This document shows positions 11,258 to 22,198 of a stretch of DNA of 64,000 nt, piece after piece (the stretch's first letter is position 1; each line of letters opens with the position of its first letter). The position numbers were made by a program, and so were the translations under genes. The stretch is from Physcomitrium patens. Its lineage: Eukaryota > Streptophyta > Bryopsida > Funariales > Funariaceae. Below the pieces are notes generated by a model that did no database searches, was not told the origin of the DNA, and saw nothing but the letters and a program-made list of their open reading frames with translations. Location: contig NC_037265.1 in the NCBI RefSeq assembly GCF_000002425.4, positions 12,852,330 through 12,916,329 on the forward strand, given 5' to 3'.

Positions 11258-11493
11258 TGTTGAGAGCATTAAATATAGCCAATGCTCTTTATACTATTTA
11301 ATATAGTCTACAGTAAATATTATAGCTATAGTATTTGGAATGTAGTGGAGAGAAATTGTTTATCTTCTCCTCTTCTCATTGTATATGAGAGATAACCATA
11401 TCAATATACTCACTCTTGTGTGTTTTATATGTGTGTGCACATTACTTCTAGCTACTCTAGTGTCTCTTCTAAAACATTCTCAATACTTTCACA
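11258..11493 (+). repeat. Copia C 3' LTR (about 236 bp)
   Basis: It starts TGTTGAGAGCATTAAATATAG directly after a polypurine tract and contains a TATA-like box (TATACTATTTAATATAG). It ends TTTCACA. Length and start are typical of short copia LTRs. The 5' partner is not in the window, so the end is placed on the TG..CA rule only. Confidence 0.65.
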
Positions 11494-12223
11494 ATTTCTT
11501 GTCACACTTGAAGAGCACCACTTCCTTGCACCACCACCAAAAACATAACTCACGTTTTGGTTTCTCCATCAATTGCCAGATGGCCTATGACTACTGTCTA
11601 ATTCAATTGAATTATCATTTGACATCATATATTTCCAAGGTATATTTAGATGATATAAATGAGGTTACAGTTAGGTATACCCTCTACTGTTTCCCAGCCT
11701 CTAAAAACGGAAGCAAAGGGTAGCGGTCACTTTCAGTAATCTTTGCAAAAATTACTGAAAACGTCATGTCAAGGATATAATTCGGCAACTCAATCTGCAT
11801 GAGAATAACATGATGGGGTGGTCATGGGCCAGCACAGGACAATAGAAAAATTATATACATTTCCAAATACACACACAGACACAGACGTATGTACATATTT
11901 ACCGAGAGAGATGTATATGAACGTAGGAGACTCAGAATGCTTGGAATGAGTTGGACCTTCTGACCCGCCGAACTGCTCGGGGGTGGAAAGAATGAATTCA
12001 CCGTTATTACCCTTGCAGCTTTGGGTAAGAGGCTGCAACTTGAGAACACCCATTCATGTAAAAAAAACTGAAACCATCCTTGAAACACATGATGCCTTGT
12101 AAACTTCATTATCAATCAGTGCACTAAAGCAAGCCAGCAGAATTGTTGAAGTTAACGCTGCGAAGTATTTACCCGAAATGAAACTAAACTGCACTGCGTA
12201 TTGTTGTGTACCATATACTTGAT
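11494..12223. other. Intergenic stretch and TRM11 3' region
   Basis: No gene was recognised. Short ORFs on both strands (for example 11790-12115 minus) overlap each other and show no family motif. The right part (about 12000-12223) should contain the 3' untranslated region of TRM11, which is transcribed leftward. Confidence 0.5.
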
Positions 12224-14753
12224 TCAGACATACTTTCCTCTGTACTTTGCTCTAACCTCTGGTGGCAATTGATTGATGCCAACCGATGCAGCTAGTAAGT
12301 TCTGAGATTCCCCAACCAATGCCTCTGTTGGCCCAAATACAAGACTATGCAAGCTGCCTTTCTCTCTAGTCTCTTCCAGCAACTGCGTATGATTATCTTT
12401 GAAATCGAGGTGCTTTTGATGCGCCTCCATGGCCATTTCTTCTGTGTACTTGGCCGACTTTTCCATGGTTATCAAGCACCGTGACCATCTTGTACTCAGG
12501 ATTTGCTCACTATTAGCAATTAGAGTAAAACAGGGATGCTTAGGAAAATGAGACTCGGAGCAGTCCTCTCTGGCAGCGGGGAAGAAATACACCAACCTAC
12601 CACCCATGACCAATAGCCTGGCTGCCATGTCGAAAAGATCGTGTACACATTCCACTAGAGTATAGGGGGCAGTTGAAGGTATGTGGTCTTTTCTCATTTC
12701 CTCAGGGATCACATAGGCATCTCGTTTTCCGTTAAGCATCTTCCGGCCCCCAGACTTTCGACCACCCGCTCGAACACCATATGGAGGATCACAGATAATG
12801 GCATCAAATATCTGACATCAAATAGATGATCATCGAGTTAGCGAAAAAAGAACCTAAACGTGACAAGAAAGATATAAAAGAAACCTGGAGGGCAACATTA
12901 AATTTATCTAAGCTTAAAAAGGACACTCGCAAAATAATTGGTGCGAAAAATACCTCACAGACATCAGACCGCCAAGGAGGAGAGTTGTTGTCGGCACGAA
13001 TGAGACCCAAGGGTTCTCCCAAGTTGTACTGCACACATTCAAAAAAATTCATAAGAAAAACGGAACCTGGAAGAAAGGTTAACGCCTAGAGGTTCTGCAC
13101 ATTTAATTTTTTCAACATGAAGATGACATCAAAAAACACCAAGCAAATTCTGTAATCCTAAGTGATCAGGTGAGTGAAAACCAAATAGACAAGAAAAAGA
13201 AAAATAGGAAACACATAAAAATAACAGAAGTTGTACAAATACCTGTTTAAAATTGCTCCAAACATTGCAATTTGGACCTTTTCCATCCCGCACTACTCGA
13301 ATGTCAATATCTGCTCCCTAATAACACCGTCTAAAATTTTAATGGCAGATAAATGAAACGACAGTGGAACAGTTATCCAACGGGAATCTTTTCCATGACA
13401 AAGATGGAAGAGATTATCAACATAATTGAAGACCAGACAACGAGAACACATGCAGGCCTATACGACGCTTCACACAGCACGCATTATAATGTCCTTAACC
13501 AAGCTCCTTGAGAATGATGGTTGATATAGGCACATTCGACAGACTTCTACACATATTAAGTACCATCGATAGGTTACCATGGTGAACGCTCCGTAATGTG
13601 CAGCAGCCACGAGAATACTTCCTGTCCCGACAAATGGATCATACACAAGCTTCCCCGGCTTCACCAAAGCCTGATGTGCCATCAAAAGAGCGATCTCGGC
13701 ATCCATAGCTGTGGGTCCTAGGTATTTTCGCCTACTTAACTCGTACTTTGCAACAACGGAGCGATCCGAGCATCCAATTTCACGCGCAAAATACATGCGC
13801 TTAGCCGCCAAAGGAGGCAGACCATTTTGCTGCGCTTTTCCATCAATGTCTATGAGCCAGAACTTATACTGTGGCTTTTTCAGCTGCACTTGACCCTGTA
13901 ATGCAAGTTGCTATAAAAGTCATATCATCTTAAGATATCATGCTTTCAATTCCATTCAAACTCGTTTCGATGTAGCAATAATCTCAAAGTAGTATTTGAG
14001 GTGCAACTTCTCATTTTATCTTTCAGGACTTGTGGAAAGGCAAGCAGGTTGAGGTTTCTGCACCTTGAAAGGCACATAACTAACACTCTCGATGCGAGCG
14101 CTCTGCTCATTAAATGTCAAGATTTTGCCAAAGCAATCAATGACTATTTTAAACGTCGTATCTTCAGCCAAGTACGGCGCCTTATACTCTTCTGGATAAT
14201 GCTCCACGGCTTCTTTCAGTTCCTCATGAGTACATCCTTCTCCCCACACCTCATACATTCCTTTCAACAGCAGGCCTGCAACGCCGCGACGTGAACAAAT
14301 GTATCAATTCCGTGTTTACTATTTCGAAACAAATTTACATTCTGATACGTTTGCTGCAATTCAAATACGGTACTCTCAACTTCTGAACCCTAAACCCTAA
14401 ACCCTAGTTCTAGAATCGAAATATGATCTTAATGCGAGCTGAAAAATCACTCTCAGATGGACAAAAGGCGACACAGATGAATGATTATTTTTCTTGCTCA
14501 CAGAGCTTACAGGTATCACTAGAAAAAAGACAGACGCGAGCTTACTTTGTGTGGCAACTTTACGTGCGATTCCCTCATTAGGGAGATTCACATAATAGAA
14601 AGGAGAATCGGGATGATGATCAGGAGCTTGTTTCCATTGCAACCCTTGCCCCACCTTATCTCCATCAGAGTATCCATGCAATTTTGCTAGAGCCTCGATT
14701 TCTGGTAACCTGTAGTCTAGCAGCCTGTGCAAGAAGTAGCACAAGTACCACAT
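12224..14753 (-). CDS. TRM11: tRNA (guanine(10)-N2)-methyltransferase TRM11, six exons
   Basis: Trm11 is the catalytic subunit that, with Trm112, methylates N2 of G10 in many cytosolic tRNAs. The exons on the minus strand are 14753-14546, 14275-14064, 13895-13578, 13317-13243, 13028-12954 and 12811-12224. All have GT-AG borders and compatible phases, giving 491 codons plus stop. That is close to the usual length of plant homologues. Exon 1 starts MWYLCYFLHRLLDYRLPE, the typical plant start. Residues 1-140 form the N-terminal THUMP-type part. The AdoMet-binding DPFVGTGS is at 226-233, and GADIDIRVVRDG (exon 4) continues the Rossmann fold. The catalytic DPPYG is at 304-308 (exon 6). No frame break is seen, so the gene looks functional. 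A telobox lies in intron 1. Confidence 0.93.
14386..14407 (-). promoter_or_regulatory. Telobox (three AGGGTTT units) in TRM11 intron 1
   Basis: Plus-strand AACCCTAAACCCTAAACCCT, i.e. AGGGTTT repeated in the direction of TRM11 transcription, inside the first intron about 350 bp from the start codon. In plants such telo boxes occur near the 5' ends of genes for ribosome and translation components and are bound by Myb-like and other factors. A role here is inferred from position only. Confidence 0.6.
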
Positions 14754-15029
14754 CTTGCCACTTCACAGTCCCTCCCTCTTCTTTACCCGTGGCTCCACAA
14801 AACCTCTAGAAACTCAAGAACCCGGAACAACAGAGAGCCAACGTTTAACCCATCCGCCACAACAACTTCAGCATGCAGAAACTTCCCAACACCTCAAGAA
14901 AGACTCAGATACTCCGATGCATATCTAATGATCGCTCTCAAGCGGCATTCTCACTAATAGACGCTGCTCTTTCAAGCGTCAGTCAGACATGACGTTAACG
15001 CAAACCAACCCTAACCACGAATTTGCTCT

Positions 15030-15401
15030 CTAATTCTCGAAAATAAACACAAATAGATAAACGAACCTCTCAAAAACAGTGGTACAGAATCCTAGACCTA
15101 AACTCTGCGCTACAATGACTACAGCAGGGCGTGAATGAGCAAGGAATTGTTCAAATGGATGGCAAACTGATCCGTGCGAAGCGGCCACCTCATCCACTCT
15201 TTTACTATTTCCTTGAAAACCCGACAAACCACTGAACGATTCCAAAATACTACTACTACTTCTCGTCCTTCCTTTCCTACTTCTACGCTTCCTTCTACTC
15301 AACAAATTCGGAATACTTTTTCCTTCTTCGCTACTCGTGGTTACGGTGCAATCGTGCGGCCGCGCGAAGCCAGCAGCAGCCGCCGACAAACTCCCCCTCA
15401 T
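15030..15401 (-). CDS. Hypothetical ORF upstream of TRM11
   Basis: A 123-codon frame on the same strand as TRM11, ending about 280 bp upstream of its start codon. The N-terminus is rich in Ala, Ser and Arg with few acidic residues (MRGSLSAAAAGFARPHD, then an RRKRRSRKGRTRSSSS segment), as in organelle transit peptides. The middle has a hydrophobic patch (RPAVVIVAQSLGLGF). No family was recognised. It could be a first exon of a separate gene, an upstream transcript of TRM11, or a chance opening; base composition is gene-like compared with the flanking repeats. A second short frame overlaps its start on the same strand (about 15399-15555). Confidence 0.22.
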   Translation of the reverse strand: MRGSLSAAAAGFARPHDCTVTTSSEEGKSIPNLLSRRKRRSRKGRTRSSSSILESFSGLSGFQGNSKRVDEVAASHGSVCHPFEQFLAHSRPAVVIVAQSLGLGFCTTVFERFVYLFVFIFEN

Positions 15402-16180
15402 TTGCTTCTCAGCTCCGTCCGTGCACGCAAATCATCCATTAAATTTTCATTCGTTGGTTCTTCATCCTTAATGAGAACCCTTTTCACACTTGGCAGTCGT
15501 GGGCGAGAAGCATCACCGAAGCATCGGTTTCTCTTTCTTATTGGGCTCCTTTCGAATTAAGATGTCTGTTATATTTTTGCAAAAAAAGTGTTTCAACAAT
15601 GATTGTTATTTGATGGCTCAATGCAACTCGATGAAGTGTTGCAAAACTATGATATACCAAAGAACTGATTATTTGATAAGAAGGTTTATATCTCTACTGT
15701 AGAGATTCTAGCCACATGGTTTGTGTGTTCAGTAAAAAACGAAACCCTTGAGAAGAATAACATCATTGTCATAATGAAAATAAAGTATACAAAATTCAAC
15801 ATTTGAATCACGATGGACTGTAATTCATATATTTACATTATTCTTACAATGATGGTCTGGATGACGAAGAATTTGCACCCATTGGAATACCATGTGTAGC
15901 CTCACCCACTGTTCCATTGGCTGCAAATGTGTAATTCATTTTTGAAGTTCTACTATCTCAGTAGCATCGCTTATGTTTGCTCAAAATCACGAAAAACAGC
16001 ATAGAGAAGCACTGGAATTCGTTGCTATATAAGCCTGAACAGTCGAGGCTACAATGAGTTCTTCGCCACTCTTGGGCTCAGTGGCAATCCGGTGATCTTG
16101 GTCATGCGAGGAGAGCGGACTCTGTGGATTGCTTCAAGAAACTCTCTTCAGCCATACATTGTCTTGTTGAGCTCCCTCAA

Positions 16181-17626
16181 TCACATTTCCAGGACAACTG
16201 CTCGAACATACGAATTTGTTCACAGTTAGAGGAGATAGGAATCCATGGAGAAATCTTAAGCTGCTCAAACTATAGACTGAACCTGTTGGACTGATCGTGA
16301 GCGCAGAATCCAGGAGTGGTAAGGACTAGGAGGAGTTTCGAAGGAGAAGCTGTTGCTTACATTCAGAGTCTGTTCGAATCCATTTCCCATTCTGAGTGCA
16401 AGCCCAAGCGTTGCCGAAACTGTGATCTCGCCTTCTGATCCGCTCCCCACATCGATCTTTCGCATGATTTGGTGGATTTCGAGGAGGTTGCTGCTGCTGC
16501 GTCGCTTTCGGAGTCACTCGAGTTGATTCAGCTCCATCGTCAACGTTTCCAGTGCACGGAGGACCCTCAAGTTTTGTTGCAATCTGATTCGACCACAGTC
16601 AATACCAGTTGATGAAAACAAATAGACAAGCCATCGGTCTCAAACATGGGTAATGATCCCGTACCTGCGTTTGGAACTCTTCCGTGGCTGTTGGGGAGTT
16701 ACACTTCTTATCTGTTACAATTTTGGCTGCAAAGGAAGGGTTGCTCCTTGACCGCCACAGCCTCCAGACTCCTCGAGGAGAATAGCTTGTGGTAATAGTT
16801 CTCTGGAGTTCGCGATCGCCGTTTGCCAACTGTTTCTTGTGTGGTTTGTTCCACACCCACTCCTTGTCTGGTTTTGGAGTCCTTCGCCTGGACGTGAAGA
16901 GCCCATATACACCAGGCGAGCAGAGTTCCTTGTCGGAGAAGCAATCAATTGTTAAGAACGATACACCAGGCTGCTTTTCAGCGACTTTCTCGATCTCGAT
17001 CTCAACAGCATTCGGTGTGCGCATTAGGATGATAGGTATTGCACTACTTGAGTAGGACACCCTGTTTAGACCGGCTCTCACAGCCTGGCCATCCAAAAAT
17101 ACTCTCGAAGATGCATCGTGATCGCCAAAGACTGGCAGCTCCTTCCTATTGATGACGGCATTGGTGGTGCTATCTGAACGGAGGCTTCTTAAATTCGATT
17201 GATGGAGTTCAGTTTTGTCGTCGGAGCTTCTGACTTCGCATACCAGGAGCTGGACGCTCGATACGCAACCGCGACGAGAATTGTTGAGATCAGATTTGTG
17301 TGGTCGGCGGTCGATGTTATCACGTACCCCTGCGAGCTGGTTTAAGCCAAATGTTCCGATGGTAAGCAACCCTTGCTCTTGGTGGCTGATCACAAATTGG
17401 ATTGTCTCCCCCAACCCGTCTTCCCATTCGCAACCAAGGTCGCTTGCTACCTCAGACATGCATTCATCTACTTTCCCGAAAATTGCAACTTGATAGTTGG
17501 TAAGATCCTTCGAGGGCCTAGGAAGCCCCATGTCTGGCATCTGAATTTGCTGTATTTGAAGCCGAATCTCTTCCTCCGATTGGAGTAGATATGCAGTTCC
17601 AGGGCTACGGGTACTCCATGCGGCAT
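16181..17626 (-). CDS. LAZY/DRO1-family gravitropism protein, 5' end not found
   Basis: LAZY (LZY/DRO1/NGR) proteins act in statocyte cells to couple gravity sensing to auxin flow. Three exons were recognised on the minus strand: 17626-16665 (320 codons), 16583-16361 and 16197-16181. All have GT-AG borders and matching phases. The first contains GLLTIGTFGLNQL, the conserved region II of the family. The second ends KWIRTDSE, and the 17-nt last exon completes it to F-VLEM stop, matching the conserved C-terminal region V (consensus like WIKTDSEYIVLEL). The protein between these motifs is poorly conserved, as expected. The start exon with the usual GWM region I was not found within about 1 kb upstream; it may lie further off or be lost. 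The phase requires one base from a preceding exon. Confidence 0.68.
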
Positions 17627-18416
17627 CTGGTTAACGAAACCATATATTCACACACACACACACACATATGTGCAAAATAAATTGCAAATCAAGACATGCA
17701 GCTCACCAATCAAATTCGCTGTTCACAAATTTTATCTCTCATGGATACCGTAAAGATATCTGAGGTTCAATTCGATCACACATAGCCTATGTATCAGAAT
17801 TCAAATGATTAGAAATGTGTGAAGTTTCTATGATCATAGGGATCGTCAATGAAGCATTACATTTCGTGCTGCAATCGCTCTCCTAAACTACCATCAGTTA
17901 GAAGTCGAAAGAGGTGACTGGTGACTGTAGCACCCAGTGACACAGGTCATCTTAAATCTGACTATCTATTCTGAGTAGGATATTTTTGAGTACATCCCAA
18001 AATTACAGAAGAAAGTGGATCCTCATGCTTAATGATCACATAAAGGATGTCTTCCATACAACTCACACACGGTGTTGAATCGTTACAAAGTCATGACTGC
18101 ACGGTTACTGAACATGTGCCGATAGAGGTTGCAAACCTGATTTCTGAACATTTTGAATGCTCAGCTGTGAGGTCGGAGGATCCTTCTTCCTTCCCCAACC
18201 GAAAAGCTGCGCACCACCATGGATCTTTAGTTAATTTTAGGCCTCTTATGCGGATTCGACATTTCAAAGCTGGTCAAGCCAGAACGCATACCTTCATAAT
18301 GGGAAGATAGTGCTTGACTACGCTATCTGAGTTGATCGATCGAGATTCAGATCAAGATCCAGGAAGTTGAAATGGTACAAACTATACAAGAACAAACGCT
18401 GCGGTGGGACTGAGAA
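17627..18416. other. Upstream region of the LAZY-like gene, no gene seen
   Basis: It contains a (CA)n microsatellite at 17650-17666 and short ORFs without recognisable motifs. The missing 5' exon or exons and promoter of the LAZY-like gene should be sought here or further right. Confidence 0.4.
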
Positions 18417-18558
18417 TTATCGGTGGTCCCTACCAAATCGGAGGAAGGATAAACGGTGGATCAGGCATGGAAAGCAGCAAGGTGGAGCCGAAGTTGATTG
18501 CTGCGGCGGCCGACTTAGGTAAGTATGTCGATATTTTAACCCTACTTGTGCTATGCCT

Positions 18559-18688
18559 GGAGAAAAACTCCTCGAAGGATTGATCAGAAGCGGTACAAAG
18601 TTCTTGTTGAACACCGAGGTAATGGAGAAAAACTCCTCGAAGGATTGATCAGAAGCGGTACAAAGTTCTTATTGAACACCGAGGTTAT
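18559..18688. repeat. Tandem duplication, 65-bp unit, two copies
   Basis: 18559-18623 and 18624-18688 differ at only two positions by eye (G/A at the TTCTTGTTG site and A/T near the end). Read on the plus strand each unit encodes GEKLLEGLIRSGTKFL and then LNTEV. Because 65 is not a multiple of three, the duplication shifts the frame. No family could be assigned with confidence. Confidence 0.85.
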
Positions 18689-19249
18689 TGAAGTGCAATT
18701 GAATGAGGAACATATTAAACAAGAGATGAAACAACTCCAACACTACACAATAACAGTCTACTTTGTGGGTCTTAAACTCACAACCAGAGCTTTACAAGCA
18801 TAGATTGGGCAGTTAAAAGCCAAAGTGAAAGAAGATTAGTACTTAGGATGCAACTTGGGATTTGGATTTTTTCAAGAGGTTTGTAAAGATGAAATTTCTT
18901 TGCAAAAGTTATTGATAGAAACTTCACGCATTTCATAGTGGAAAATTTGTATATTCCAACCTTCGATGGCATGGTTTAATCCAAGTGGCCTAGTCGGCAT
19001 GAAAATGCCAACATGCATAACCTTGAAATTTATTCCAAATGAATTGTTGAGCAATGTAAGGGACTTAGCCCAAAACCTTAGACTTATCTTGGATTAGGAC
19101 TACAACAACAAAAATGGCCTTGACCAAAATTTATATATAACTTTGACAAATGGAAGTCCTAAGTTGACGACAACAACCTATCAATTATTATATGTGGATG
19201 GAATATTTCATATGCAATTGCCAATTGTTGCTAGGTAATTGAAGGTCAT
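18689..19249. other. Sequence between the tandem duplication and element J
   Basis: AT-rich, without a long ORF or recognised domain. It ends with the GTCAT (19245-19249) that is duplicated at 30228-30232 by insertion of element J. Confidence 0.5.
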
Positions 19250-19965
19250 TGTAGAATTGGTAATTGGTCTTCGAAACCCCGTATCAATTCTTTGTTGGTA
19301 AAATCTGGAATTGGTCGGATGGTTACCAATTGGTATTGGTAGGAATTGGTAGTTAGCGGGAAAAGCGGTTAACAGGCCAAAATATGTACCTTTTGGAATC
19401 TGTTAACTGCCATGTCAGTTGAGTAGGATAAGTGGGTTGAGGAAGATGACCTCCGGGCCAGACTTGTGAGTCTTAGAGCCGGGGTATGCTTGGGTGCTAC
19501 CTCTATTTTTTCTATTTCTTTCCTTTTGTATTTTGATGTTTCGTTGTGTTTATAAAGAGAAGTTTATGAGAATTGTGTGTTGATCACAGTGTTACAGTGA
19601 ATGCTGTATTGGACCAGAATTGATTCTATACATTGCACATGAAATAGTGTTATAGATTGAGAGATGATAGTTTGAAAATGATTGAATGACCATTGAGTTG
19701 GAAAATATAAATGAAGTTAGAATTACAGAGAATTGATAAGAAATTGAGAATGTTGTAATTGAAGTTATTAAATTAGACATGGTACTGAAGAATTAATATT
19801 ATACAATTCAGTGATTGGGAATTAACTTATTGAATATCAAATGATTATATTCAATTAATGGTGACCTTAACAATTAACTCATGCGACAGTTCTTTCCCTT
19901 GTGTTTGAACCGATTTAAACTATACTTAATTCAGAAATTGTGGCAATTCGGATTTCCTGATTACA
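19250..19965 (+). repeat. Element J 5' LTR
   Basis: It starts TGTAGAATTGG and ends CTGATTACA. The first 110 bp are unusually rich in AATTGG/CCAATT words. It includes a TTTATAAAGAGAAG box that could serve as promoter. It is nearly identical to 29512-30227. Confidence 0.92.
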
Positions 19966-19986
19966 TTTTGGCTCCGCTGCCGGGGA
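19966..19986 (+). promoter_or_regulatory. Element J primer-binding site
   Basis: TTTTGGCTCCGCTGCCGGGG directly after the LTR resembles the TGGCGCCGTTGCCGGGGA site used by Athila-like and several non-autonomous plant elements. That site is complementary to the 3' end of tRNA-Asp, with two or three differences here. Priming by that tRNA is an inference. Confidence 0.6.
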
Positions 19987-20086
19987 AAGAACAATAGTAC
20001 GAAGTGTTAAAAATTGAATGTAAAATAGAAAAGGGAAATAATTCCAATAATAAAAATATTGGAAGTTGAATAAAAGGATTATAAGA

Positions 20087-21799
20087 ATGTTTGATTTAGA
20101 CTTTGAGAATTTTTGGCCAAAGTCATCAAGAGAAAGTTATCTCCATGAAAATGGCTTGCAATTTTTGTATGAACTTGAAAAATTCCAAGGTGAAAGAAAA
20201 GATTTAATTGATCAAATTTTAATAAGAGATGAAATGATCAATGATTTAAAATTGGAATTGCGAGAAGAACATGAAACTTTTCAAATTCGGGAAAATCAAT
20301 TGCAAGAAGAAAGGATATTTAGGGATATGAAACAACAAGAGTTCGATATGAAATATCAAAGAGAAGAATTGTTAAAGGTATATTCTACATTTGAAAGTAA
20401 AACTTTACAATTGAAAATTGATATTTCAAAATTGACTCAACAAAATGAAGAATTAAGTAGTCAATTGGAAGAAATGAAAAAAATTAACCTTGATAATGAC
20501 TACAAGAAGCAAAATTATCAATTAAATATTGAAGTTATGGAAAAAAAATTGGAAATGCTTCAAAGTTCTTGTGATACAATTACAGCACAACATGATATGG
20601 CTGAGGATAATCTTACCAAATTTAGTCATAATGTGCAGAAAAATAAATAGAATTATGAATTGTGTATTGAATCTTTAAAAAATGAATTATGCACAAAAAC
20701 AAATGACTTGATCAATTCATTGGAAGAAAAAGATGATTTATTGGAAGAAACTTCAAATCAAAAAAAGATTATTTATAATTTGAAAAGTAAATTACAACAT
20801 GAGCATGAAAAATTTCAACAATTAGAAGAAAGAAACCTTGAATGTATGGAAAGGAAAGAAGCAACATTCAAACAATTGCATGAGGATATGAATTATGACA
20901 ATTTGGAATATAAAGATAAGAATATAAAATTGAAAATTGAGATTACTATATTAATTGATAATAATAGTAATTTAGTTTCACAACTAAATGAAGAAAAATC
21001 AAGATTCAAAATTAAGGAAGTTGAGGCCATTGCAAACAAAGTTTTGTCAAAACGAGTTGAAGAAAATTTGCAATCAAAGATTTTAAAGAATAAAGAAATT
21101 TTATTTCTAGCTAGACAAAGTGGTGAAGCTTTGGCAAAATTAAAAGTTAAGCCATTGTTTTGCAATCAAGCCATTGAAGGTTGCTTAATAAAATATTTTG
21201 AAGTCAAATTCAACAAATTTACAATCTTTAGTACTTGGAGGCATCATTATTTACCAAATTTTAAATTGAAGAATGAAACCATGTCAAATTTGCTTAAAGT
21301 AGATAAGCAAGAACCAAAGCTGTTGAAAAAAATTGTTTTAAAAAGGACAATGGATTTCAACATGTGGAAAAGAAAAACTTTTATAACTCAAAAATCAATT
21401 GTGAAAACTAAAATATCAGCGTTTCTTTATGAGAATTTTCATTCAAATTTGGACGGTGTGAAGGAAATTTTATATTCTCAAACCTTTAATCTCAAAATTA
21501 ATAAAATAATTATGGATCTTAAGACGTCTATGACATGTTTAATTGATAACTATACGACTATACTCAATATTGGTGGTTTAAGATTTACAAAATCTTATGA
21601 AGGATGTTTTCCAAACATTAAGCAAAGTATGTGTGCAATGAATTCAAAGTATTATCATATATTATTTTCAAGCAATATTATTGCATCAAATGGCAGTTTG
21701 AAGAATTTGTTTCTACAAGTGTCAAGTAATGAAAAAACATGGGATCCTGGCATATTTGAAAGGAAAGAAATTCATGCGCTGAACAAAATAAAGATATAA
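20087..21799 (+). pseudogene. Element J ORF1, coiled-coil protein with one amber stop
   Basis: One frame of 571 codons from ATG 20087 to the stop at 21799, interrupted by a single TAG at 20648 (codon 188). No frameshift is present. Residues about 15-380 are rich in Glu, Lys, Leu, Gln and Asn with heptad-like spacing (for example LYELEKFQGERKDLIDQILI and LTQQNEELSSQLEEMKK), so a long parallel coiled coil is likely. The last 200 residues are more globular, with scattered Cys and Trp. No zinc knuckle, protease or polymerase motif is visible. It could be a structural Gag-like protein or a host sequence taken up by the element; I do not recognise a family. Confidence 0.6.
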
Positions 21800-21829
21800 A
21801 TCAGTTTATAAATGGGAAATCTAGTCTAA

Positions 21830-22198
21830 TGGTAATCAACAAGCCAATTCAGATTGGTAAAGATCCAATTTAGATTAGAAATGACCCAATTCAAAGATGG
21901 AAATGACCCAATTAAATTGGAAAATACCCAATTTCAGATTGGAAAAGACCTAATTTAAATATTGAAAGACGAAGGACCAATTCAAATATTGGAACAGACC
22001 CAATTATTGAAAATCAGCAAGAACCAATACATGGCGAAGGTACTCCAATACTGTTTAAAAAGGAAAGTCCAATACCAGAACCAATAGTAGGTTCAATTTT
22101 ATTAATCAATTCGACCAGTATATTGGGTTGTTCACCAATTTTAAGGAGCCAATTTCAACCAATTTGGGTGGCCAGTCTTAACCCGTAAGAGAACCAAT
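21830..22198 (+). repeat. CCAATT-rich degenerate tandem block in element J
   Basis: Short words such as GACCCAATT, AGATTGGAAA and CCAATTCA recur at roughly 20-25 bp spacing, ending at the CCAAT where copia K inserted. On the K-free sequence the block continues at 27281-27330. In one frame it reads as repeated Asp-Pro-Ile-Gln-like units, but stops interrupt it. It may be a repetitive tail of ORF1 or a non-coding spacer. Confidence 0.6.

Larger units (their letters stand above)
5016..11493 (+). mobile_element. Old Ty1/copia element C (5' end missing)
   Basis: Integrase (5022-6320), reverse transcriptase (7785-8116 and 10547 onward), polypurine tract and a 236-bp LTR (11258-11493) lie in order on the plus strand. 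Repeat R copy 2 and gypsy copy B interrupt them. Its integrase and RT are of the type found in many plant copia elements and differ from those of copia F and K. Gypsy copy A sits at its left break point, so the 5' part should lie beyond the left edge. Confidence 0.8.

Noticed and set aside
12826-13089. Plus-strand ORF in the TRM11 locus
   Set aside because: Antisense opening spanning TRM11 exon 5 and introns; the minus-strand exons explain the region with consistent splice sites.
18417-18800. Remnant of a prenylcysteine oxidase or other FAD enzyme
   Set aside because: Only short stretches (IGGRI, RSGTKFLLNTEV) are suggestive; no dinucleotide-binding motif or longer alignment could be supported.
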